The position numbers and the translations under genes were made by a program. DNA of 14,534 nucleotides from Candidatus Omnitrophota bacterium. GTDB lineage: Bacteria; Omnitrophota; Gorgyraeia; Aquiviventales; Aquiviventaceae. Under the pieces are notes generated by a model. It was not told the origin of the DNA. It saw only the letters and a list, made by a program, of their open reading frames with translations, and made no database searches. Below are positions 7,876 through 13,717 of this stretch, piece by piece. The DNA lies in assembly GCA_016198915.1 (NCBI GenBank), contig JACQHS010000085.1, positions 1 through 14,534 on the forward strand, written 5' to 3'. The number at the start of each line of letters is the position of its first letter. Positions within the stretch are counted from its first letter, which is position 1.

Positions 7876-10614
7876 ATGGATCTGTGCGTCATCGGCGCCG
7901 GCCACGTCGGACTGGTCAGCGGAGCCTGTTTCGCCGACCTGGGCAACGATGTCGTCATGGTGGATAACGATGCCGCGCGCATCGCGAACCTCAAGAAGGG
8001 CCTCATGCCGTATTACGAGCCCGGCCTGGAAGAGCTGGTGCGCCGGGGCGTGAAGAAGAAGCGGCTGTCCTTCACGACCTCGATCAGCGACGGGGTCGCG
8101 GCATCGACCATCATCTTCATCGCGGTGGGCACGCCGCAGAAGCCGACCGGTGAGACCGACCTGGCGTACGTCGAAGCGGTGGCGCGCTCTATCGCCGCCC
8201 ACCTGACCCGCTACCACCTCATCGTCGAGAAGTCGACCGTCCCGGTGCAGACCGGCCGGTGGATTCATCACACCATCAAGACCTACCTGAAGCGCAAGGT
8301 CCCGTTCGATGTGGCATCCAACCCGGAGTTTCTCCGCGAGGGGACGGCCATCCAGGACACGCTCAAGCCGGACCGGGTCGTCCTCGGCGTTGAGAGCCAG
8401 CGCGCCAGGAAGCTCCTCACCGAGCTGTACAAGCCGATGGGCTGCCCGGTCGTCGTGACGGACATCGCCAGCGCCGAGATGATCAAGCACGCCTCGAACT
8501 CCTTTCTCTCCATGAAAATTTCCTTCATCAACGCCGTTGCGCAGGTCTGCGAGCACAGCGGTGCCGACGTCCAGCAGGTAGCCGAGGGCATGGGGCTCGA
8601 CCCTCGCATCGGCCGCGCCTTCCTGAACGCCGGGGCGGGATTCGGGGGGTTTTGTTTTGCCGCCGATGAATCCTCATTTACCCTCAATAGCCCTCACCTG
8701 AGCGTCCAATCGTTCGAACAGCTGTTTGGCCGCTACCCCGTAGCTGGGACGGTCAATGCCGTCGATGTCGCAATTCCTACAGATGGGCAGACGCTGTCAT
8801 TTGATAGCCGGCAAGGGCGGCCGACCCTGACCACTATTCGCGGTCTCTCGCGTCGTTGGTACGAGGGGCCATTCGTGGAGATCGAGACCATGATGGGGCG
8901 TCGACTCCGCGTGACCGCGGACCATCCCGTTGTTGTCGCCGATCGATCGACCGATCGAATTCGCACCGTGCCAGCTGCGTCAGTCCACGAGGGGCACGCG
9001 TTGCTCAGCCCAACCACACTGCCCCGTCTACGGCGCATACGCTCCATCGATCTCCTGAAGAGCCTGGCGCAAGGAGCGGTGACGCTGCCGGTGAAGGTGT
9101 TCGCAGCCGACCAGGCCTTTGGCCGGACGTACGCCCGGTGGCGCCACAATATCCCGCCGGCGCTGTACAAGTATCCTGCTGACATCGCGAAGAGCAACAC
9201 GATGCCGTGGCGAGTGTTTACCCATCTGTGGAGGACGAAGCGAATTCCGGTGCGTCCAGGGCAGCTTCGATTGTTTACAAGCTTGGGGCATACGACCACG
9301 ATCCCCGCCCAATTTGCTGTTAATGAGATGTTCATGCGGTGGCTGGGTTACTACCTTGCGGAGGGATGGATTTCACAGGAGCCCGGGAGGAACGGGGCGA
9401 TTCGCGAGCGGATTGGTTTCTCGTTCGGGCGGCACGAGCAGGCCTACCTTCAAGACCTCCATCACATGCTCAGTCGCTATGGTATTCGCTATCAAACCGT
9501 TGGGTTCCCTGGCGCCATCGCAACGATCGCCTCGAGCCGCCTGTTGGCGTGGATGTTGCGAGATCTCCTTCGATGCGGGACCAACTCTTCAAACAAGCAA
9601 CTGCCAATCCTGGCGTTCAACGTCGGGCCGCGCTTGCGCAAGGCCCTGTTGCAAGGCCTCTTCAGCGGGGATGGTTCGATGACGCGGCTCCAGCACGGGC
9701 GGAATATGATGTTCGAGTACGCAACGAGCAGCAAGCCGCTCGCCGACGGTGTCGTGCTCTTGCTCCAGTCGGTGGGGGTGGTGCCGACGATTCACCAGCG
9801 ATGGATGAATAAATCCACCCGGCCGGCCTATATCATTCGCGTCAATGGCGTCAGACAATTGCGCACCCTGCACGATGTCTTCGGGCCAAAGAGACGCCGT
9901 GAAGTGGATCGCCAGTTGCGCCTCTATCAGCGATCGATTGCACAGCGAGGCTTCCTTGTTCGAAAACATCACGTGCTCCTGCCCGTTCGTCGGACGAGGA
10001 CCTATCATGATCGAGGGTTTGTCTACAGCCTTGAGACCAAGAACCAACTTCTCGTTGCGGGGAATGGGCTCGTTGTTCACAATTGTTTCCCCAAAGACTT
10101 GGAGGCGTTCATCAAAATTTCCGAGCAGCTCGGCTACGACTTCCAATTACTCAAAGCGGTCCGAGAGATCAATGAGGAGGCCAAGCGCGGCTTTGCCAAG
10201 AAGATCCAGCAGGCGCTCTGGGTTGTGAAGGGCAAGACGATCGGGGTGCTGGGCCTCGCCTTTAAACCCAACACCGACGACATGCGCTACGCGCCGGCGA
10301 TCGATGTGATTGAGTCTCTTCGAGCGGAGGGAGCGGCGATCAAGGCCTTCGATCCTCAGGCGATGGGCGAGGCGAAGCGCCTGCTGCCCAACGTCAAGCT
10401 GTGCAAGGATGCCTATGAGGCCGCGCGGGGAGCGGACTGCCTCGCCATCTTGACGGAATGGAATGAGTTTAAAGAGCTCGATTTCGCACGGATCAAGAAA
10501 CTCCTCCGGCAGCCCTTGATCGTCGACGGGCGTAACATCTATGATCCCGTACAGATGCGAAGACTCGGCTTTCGCTACTTGGGAGTCGGGAGGGGACGTG
10601 ACGAAGCTCATTAG
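7876..10614 (+). CDS. ugd: UDP-glucose 6-dehydrogenase precursor containing an intein
   Basis: The 912-residue precursor is split as N-extein 1-259, intein 260-736 and C-extein 737-912. Joined exteins give 435 residues, the normal length for this NAD-dependent enzyme, which oxidises UDP-glucose to UDP-glucuronate in the cytoplasm. Rossmann motif GAGHVG is at 7-12, followed by VGTPQKPTGETD, EKSTVPVQT, the SNPEFLREGTA signature, and EMIKHASNSFLSMKISFIN with the catalytic-site K204. The N-extein ends GAGFGGF and the C-extein begins CFPKDLEAF, so splicing rebuilds the active-site motif GFGGFCFPKD around the catalytic cysteine (C260 in the ligated product). The C-extein also carries the second nucleotide-binding domain (GVLGLAFKPNTDDMRYAPA). 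The gene follows lptD after 16 nt and overlaps rfbC by 17 nt. A related UDP-sugar dehydrogenase substrate cannot be excluded. Confidence 0.93.
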   Translation: MDLCVIGAGHVGLVSGACFADLGNDVVMVDNDAARIANLKKGLMPYYEPGLEELVRRGVKKKRLSFTTSISDGVAASTIIFIAVGTPQKPTGETDLAYVEAVARSIAAHLTRYHLIVEKSTVPVQTGRWIHHTIKTYLKRKVPFDVASNPEFLREGTAIQDTLKPDRVVLGVESQRARKLLTELYKPMGCPVVVTDIASAEMIKHASNSFLSMKISFINAVAQVCEHSGADVQQVAEGMGLDPRIGRAFLNAGAGFGGFCFAADESSFTLNSPHLSVQSFEQLFGRYPVAGTVNAVDVAIPTDGQTLSFDSRQGRPTLTTIRGLSRRWYEGPFVEIETMMGRRLRVTADHPVVVADRSTDRIRTVPAASVHEGHALLSPTTLPRLRRIRSIDLLKSLAQGAVTLPVKVFAADQAFGRTYARWRHNIPPALYKYPADIAKSNTMPWRVFTHLWRTKRIPVRPGQLRLFTSLGHTTTIPAQFAVNEMFMRWLGYYLAEGWISQEPGRNGAIRERIGFSFGRHEQAYLQDLHHMLSRYGIRYQTVGFPGAIATIASSRLLAWMLRDLLRCGTNSSNKQLPILAFNVGPRLRKALLQGLFSGDGSMTRLQHGRNMMFEYATSSKPLADGVVLLLQSVGVVPTIHQRWMNKSTRPAYIIRVNGVRQLRTLHDVFGPKRRREVDRQLRLYQRSIAQRGFLVRKHHVLLPVRRTRTYHDRGFVYSLETKNQLLVAGNGLVVHNCFPKDLEAFIKISEQLGYDFQLLKAVREINEEAKRGFAKKIQQALWVVKGKTIGVLGLAFKPNTDDMRYAPAIDVIESLRAEGAAIKAFDPQAMGEAKRLLPNVKLCKDAYEAARGADCLAILTEWNEFKELDFARIKKLLRQPLIVDGRNIYDPVQMRRLGFRYLGVGRGRDEAH
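8653..10083 (+). mobile_element. Intein (477 residues) with LAGLIDADG homing endonuclease, inserted in ugd
   Basis: This in-frame insertion splits a motif that is contiguous in every UDP-glucose dehydrogenase I know. It has the marks of a class 1 intein: Cys1 (CFAADESSF), block B TADHPVVV with T88 and H91, block F/G VYSLETKNQLLVAGNGLVVHN, the terminal H476-N477, and Cys as +1 extein residue. The centre holds two LAGLIDADG-like helices, LGYYLAEGW (231-239) and LLQGLFSGDGS (332-342). In block F the usual Asp of VYDL is Ser, and the His often seen next is missing. By hand count of five 60-nt lines each, the intein has about 57% GC against about 65% for the flanking N-extein, consistent with later arrival. 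Splicing itself is inferred, not shown. From memory, an intein in UDP-glucose dehydrogenase is known from Methanocaldococcus jannaschii; whether the site is the same needs alignment. Confidence 0.93.
9325..9852 (+). other. LAGLIDADG (DOD) homing-endonuclease domain within the intein
   Basis: The domain covers about intein residues 225-400; its limits are approximate. Both dodecapeptide-like helices end in an acidic residue, E237 in LAEG and D340 in SGDG, the positions that bind the catalytic metal in active LAGLIDADG nucleases. About 100 residues separate them, as in the monomeric two-motif form. No stop or frameshift is seen, so the nuclease may be active. Its expected target is the intein-free ugd allele at the GFGGF/CFPKD codons. 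Confidence 0.75.
10588..10594 (+). promoter_or_regulatory. Ribosome-binding site deciding the rfbC start
   Basis: GGGAGGG precedes the GTG at 10598 inside the 3' end of ugd. It picks this GTG over the upstream in-frame ATG at 10541, which would add 19 residues not conserved in the family. Confidence 0.65.
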
Positions 10615-11062
10615 CGGTGTGCGCACCAAAGCGTTGCGTGTGATTTCCGACGACCGCGGGCGTCTCTTTGAGATCCTGCGTCATGATGAGCCGCTCTTTA
10701 AAAAGTTCGGCCAAGTCTACTGCACAACCGTGAACCAGGGGGTCGTAAAGGGCTGGCACTTCCACAAGAGGCAGATCGACCGTTTCGTCTGCGTCTGCGG
10801 GATGGTCAAGCTGGTGGCGTATGACGGCCGTGCGGAGTCGCCCACGAAGGGCGTGGTGAATGAGTTCTTCCTTGGAACCCATAATCCGTTGCTGGTGCAG
10901 ATCCCGGCAGGCGTCTGGCATGGGTTTAAGGGGCTCTCCTCGCCGGAAGCCATCATGATCAATGTCCCAACGGAATCCTACCACCATAAGCGACCGGACG
11001 AATACCGCTGCGATCCCCACCACAACGACATCCCGTATGACTGGGCCCGGAAGGATGGTTGA
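10598..11062 (+). CDS. rfbC: dTDP-4-dehydrorhamnose 3,5-epimerase-like cupin (short form)
   Basis: This 154-residue cupin belongs to the RmlC/RfbC superfamily. Visible family landmarks are DDRGRLFEIL (18-27), VVKGWHFHKRQIDRF (49-63) with the presumed catalytic H54, YDGRAESPTKG, LVQIPAGVWHGFKGL (99-113) and NDIPYDW (143-149). Classical RmlC is about 180 residues and has QxKLVR where this protein has QIDRFV, so it is the shorter, divergent type. Its place directly before rfbA-rfbB-rfbD makes epimerisation of dTDP-4-dehydro-6-deoxyglucose to the L-rhamno form the best guess. A 3-epimerase or another NDP-sugar epimerase remains possible. The start overlaps ugd by 17 nt; rfbA follows after 6 nt. 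Confidence 0.82.
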   Translation: MTKLISGVRTKALRVISDDRGRLFEILRHDEPLFKKFGQVYCTTVNQGVVKGWHFHKRQIDRFVCVCGMVKLVAYDGRAESPTKGVVNEFFLGTHNPLLVQIPAGVWHGFKGLSSPEAIMINVPTESYHHKRPDEYRCDPHHNDIPYDWARKDG

Positions 11063-11066
11063 GGAG
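11061..11066 (+). promoter_or_regulatory. Ribosome-binding site of rfbA
   Basis: GAGGAG overlaps the last bases of the rfbC stop codon (11060-11062) and lies 2 nt before the ATG at 11069. The start is also fixed by the conserved N-terminus MKGVVLAGG. Confidence 0.55.
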
Positions 11067-11068
11067 CC

Positions 11069-11839
11069 ATGAAAGGCGTCGTGTTGGCAGGAGGGCCGGG
11101 CAAGCGGCTGGGGACACTGACGCGGATCACGAATAAGCACTTGCTGCCCGTGTATGACCGCCCCATGATCCACTATCCGCTCCAGACCCTGGTGGACGCC
11201 GGGATTTCCCAGATCCTCATCGTCACCGGCGGGTCCAATGCCGGGGATTTCCTCAGGCTCTTAGGCAACGGGGAAGAGTTTGGGCTCAAGCACCTCAATT
11301 ACACGTACCAACGGGGGGAGGGAGGCATTGCCGAAGCGCTCGGGTTGGCGGAGCACTTTGCGGGCGGCGAGCCTCTCGTGGTGGTGCTGGGCGATAACCT
11401 CGTTGAAAAGAGCATTCGCCCCTCCGTTGAGCGTTTCGCCGCCTCCGGCCGCGGTGCCAAGCTCCTGCTGAAAGAAGTGGAGGATCCCCAACGCTTCGGG
11501 GTGGCGGAGCTGGTTGGCGATCGAATTGTGGGGATTGAAGAGAAACCGGCACGTCCGAAATCGCACTTTGTCGTGACCGGCATCTACATGTTCGATCATC
11601 AGGTATTTGAGATCATCAAGACGCTCAAGCCATCGGCTCGTGGAGAGTTGGAGATCAGCGATGTCAACAACGCGTACATCCGGCGCGGCCTGATGACGTA
11701 TGAGATCTTGGATGGCTGGTGGACGGACGCCGGTCTGCCGGAAACACTCTACCGTGCCGCCGCGCTGGTGCGTGAGCGCGCCCTGCGAGGTGAGACCCTC
11801 ACACCTTACACCTTACACCTCACACCCGTACTACGATGA
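11069..11839 (+). CDS. rfbA: Glucose-1-phosphate thymidylyltransferase
   Basis: This 256-residue nucleotidyltransferase should couple dTTP and glucose 1-phosphate to give dTDP-glucose, the first step to dTDP-L-rhamnose. The N-terminal loop LAGGPGKRLGTLTRITNKHLLPV (6-28) is typical of the family, with K24 in the NKHLLPV segment. VVLGDNL (106-111) holds the metal-binding Asp, GIEEKPARPKS (155-165) follows, and GWWTDAGLPETL (217-228) carries the second metal ligand. It is shorter than the 290-residue enterobacterial RmlA and lacks part of its C-terminal tail, as in several other bacterial and archaeal homologues. The last dozen residues (TPYTLHLTPVLR) come from a heptanucleotide repeat and are unlikely to be functional. 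The stop overlaps the rfbB start by 4 nt. Confidence 0.9.
   Translation: MKGVVLAGGPGKRLGTLTRITNKHLLPVYDRPMIHYPLQTLVDAGISQILIVTGGSNAGDFLRLLGNGEEFGLKHLNYTYQRGEGGIAEALGLAEHFAGGEPLVVVLGDNLVEKSIRPSVERFAASGRGAKLLLKEVEDPQRFGVAELVGDRIVGIEEKPARPKSHFVVTGIYMFDHQVFEIIKTLKPSARGELEISDVNNAYIRRGLMTYEILDGWWTDAGLPETLYRAAALVRERALRGETLTPYTLHLTPVLR
11801..11827 (+). repeat. Heptanucleotide tandem repeat at the rfbA/rfbB junction
   Basis: Three full copies, ACACCTT, ACACCTT, ACACCTC (11801-11821), are followed by a partial ACACCC (11822-11827). GACCCTC just upstream resembles a decayed copy. The unit is not a multiple of three, so gain or loss of a copy would shift the rfbA frame near its end. The tract occupies the place of the rfbB ribosome-binding site and is pyrimidine-rich rather than purine-rich. 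Confidence 0.8.
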
Positions 11840-12870
11840 GACTCCTCGTGACCGGCGGGGCAGGGTTCATCGGGTCCCACGTCATCCGATGGTGGTTGGC
11901 GGCCCATCCCGATGATACGGTGGTCAACCTCGACGCGCTGACGTACGCGGGATCGCACGAACGGTTGGCCGACCTCCAGTCCAGCCCGCAGTACCGCTTC
12001 ATCCATGGGGACATCTGCGATGCGGCAACCGTCCGGCAGGCGATGGATGGGGTCGAGGTGATCGTCCATTGCGCGGCGGAGACGCACGTGGATCGCTCGA
12101 TCACGAACGCCGCGCCCTTTCTGCGAACCAACGTCGAAGGGACCTATACGCTGTTGAAGGCGGCGCTTGATCGCGGCGTGAAGCGGTTCATTCATCTGAG
12201 CACCGATGAGGTGTACGGTCCGGTGTTGGAGGGCACGGTAGACGAGCGCGCCCCGCTGTCTCCCCGCAGCCCGTACGCGGCCAGCAAAGCGGGCGGCGAT
12301 CTCCTGGTCCAAGCGTTTTGTGCGACCTACGGCGTCCCGACGATCGTGGTGCGGCCGACCAACATCTTCGGCCCGGCCCAGCTGCCGGAGAAGCTGATCC
12401 CTTTGTGCATCACCAACACCCTCGAAGGACGGCCGGTCCCCATCTATGGCGACGGGCAACAGCGGCGCGGCTGGCTGTTTATCGACGACTTCTGCCGGGC
12501 CCTGCAGATGATCATCGAACGGGGCAGCGTGGGGGACATCTACAACGTGGCCGGGGAGCGCGAGTGCGCCAACCTGGAGACGGTGCGGGTGATCCTTTCC
12601 CAACTGGGCCGGTCGGACGAGAGCCTGCAGTTTGTCGCGGACCGTCCTGGCCATGATCGGCGCTACGCCCTGAACGACGAAAAGGTTCGGGCAATGGGCT
12701 GGCGACCCACGACGCCGTTTGCACAGGGATTGTCGGATACGATCACCTGGTACCAGGCGCGCAAAGACTGGTGGGGTCCGCTTGCGCAGCTTCTCCGTGA
12801 CGATCCTTATCACTGGCTCAACCGGTCTTCTGGGACAGGCGCTCAGCCGGCGGTTCGCGCAGTTCGGTGA
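11836..12870 (+). CDS. rfbB: dTDP-glucose 4,6-dehydratase
   Basis: This 344-residue extended short-chain dehydrogenase/reductase converts dTDP-glucose to dTDP-4-dehydro-6-deoxyglucose with bound NAD. Seen are the Rossmann motif TGGAGFIGS (6-14), HCAAETHVDRSI (78-89), LSTDEVYG (121-128) with the dehydratase T-D-E triad (123-125), the SPYAASKAGGD catalytic Y147 and K151, and RPTNIFGP..LPEKLIPL (173-190). Homologues end near the WYQ...WWGPL segment. The final 24 or so residues are read from DNA that encodes the start of rfbD in another frame and look like a stop-loss tail. No Shine-Dalgarno is visible upstream, so translation probably depends on coupling to rfbA through the ATGA overlap. Confidence 0.93.
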   Translation: MRLLVTGGAGFIGSHVIRWWLAAHPDDTVVNLDALTYAGSHERLADLQSSPQYRFIHGDICDAATVRQAMDGVEVIVHCAAETHVDRSITNAAPFLRTNVEGTYTLLKAALDRGVKRFIHLSTDEVYGPVLEGTVDERAPLSPRSPYAASKAGGDLLVQAFCATYGVPTIVVRPTNIFGPAQLPEKLIPLCITNTLEGRPVPIYGDGQQRRGWLFIDDFCRALQMIIERGSVGDIYNVAGERECANLETVRVILSQLGRSDESLQFVADRPGHDRRYALNDEKVRAMGWRPTTPFAQGLSDTITWYQARKDWWGPLAQLLRDDPYHWLNRSSGTGAQPAVRAVR

Positions 12871-13717
12871 CGTCGTCGGGCTGTCGCGCCATGCGCCGGC
12901 AAGCGCCGCGGGCCGCCATGTCATCTGCGATCTTACGGATGCTCGGCGGACCGCACAGGTCATCCAGACGGTCCGGCCGGAGGTCCTGGTCCACACCCAG
13001 GCGCAATCGGATGTGGATCGCTGCGAACTCGAGCCCGAAGAGGCGCGCGCGCAGAATGTTGAGACAACAGCCCATGTGGTCGAGGCGCTGCGCACGAGCG
13101 CCTGCTGGTTGGTGTATGTCAGCACGGACTACGTCTTCGATGGGCGCAAAGGCGCCCCCTACGATGAGCAGGATGCGCCCCATCCTATCAGCGTCTATGG
13201 CCGCACCAAGCTGGAAGCGGAGTACCGCGTGCTGGGTTACCCACGCGGCCTCATTGTCCGGCCCAGCACGCTCTTTGGACCAGGCCGAATGAACTTCTGC
13301 GATCGGGTGGCCCAGGCCGCTCTCGCCGGCATCACCGTCGAAGCGTTCGAGGATCAAGCGACGTCACCAAGTTTCACCGAGGATGTGGCAGAAACGATGC
13401 ATGATCTGATCGTCGCCTTGGCGAAGGGGCGCCCCCTGACTTCCCGAATCTACCACGTGGCGAATACCGGGGGCTGCACCCGGCTGGCCTTTGCTCGCCG
13501 GGTCGTAGAGCTGTTGGGATGTTCCCCGCGCTGTGTGCGGCCCGTCCGGATGGCAGCGCTGAAGCTTCCGGCGCGTCGTCCGACGAGTTCGATCTTGACG
13601 ACCGTCGCCTTACCCCCATTGATTGGGAGAAACCTGCGATCATGGGAAGACGCCCTGCGAGGCTATCTGCGTCAACGCTATCCTGTCCAAGGACACATGG
13701 CTGAGTCGATGAGATGA
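12797..13717 (+). CDS. rfbD: dTDP-4-dehydrorhamnose reductase
   Basis: The GTG at 12797 is chosen because it gives VTILITGSTGLLGQAL, the normal N-terminus with GxxGxxG (7-13). The open frame upstream lies inside rfbB and lacks conservation. The 306-residue enzyme makes the last step to dTDP-L-rhamnose with NAD(P)H. YVSTDYVFDG (107-116), the SVYGRTKLEAE catalytic Y134 and K138, VRPSTLFG (154-161) and DQATSPSFTEDVA match RmlD. It overlaps rfbB by 74 nt, much longer than the other junctions here, and overlaps the next gene by 4 nt (ATGA). No strong ribosome-binding site is seen before the GTG. With rfbC, rfbA and rfbB it completes the pathway. Confidence 0.9.
   Translation: MTILITGSTGLLGQALSRRFAQFGDVVGLSRHAPASAAGRHVICDLTDARRTAQVIQTVRPEVLVHTQAQSDVDRCELEPEEARAQNVETTAHVVEALRTSACWLVYVSTDYVFDGRKGAPYDEQDAPHPISVYGRTKLEAEYRVLGYPRGLIVRPSTLFGPGRMNFCDRVAQAALAGITVEAFEDQATSPSFTEDVAETMHDLIVALAKGRPLTSRIYHVANTGGCTRLAFARRVVELLGCSPRCVRPVRMAALKLPARRPTSSILTTVALPPLIGRNLRSWEDALRGYLRQRYPVQGHMAESMR

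Noticed and set aside
8935..8961. Cluster of GATCGATC-type short repeats inside the intein.
   Set aside because: It encodes ordinary residues in the linker after block B, is short and imperfect, and no matching copy was noticed elsewhere in the window.
12719..12796. In-frame extension of rfbD upstream of the GTG at 12797.
   Set aside because: The Rossmann motif starts two residues after the GTG; the upstream residues are basic and unlike RmlD.
11806..13125. 439-residue open frame on the minus strand opposite rfbB and rfbD.
   Set aside because: It is antisense to two clear pathway enzymes with no recognisable domain; third-position GC bias explains the absence of stops.
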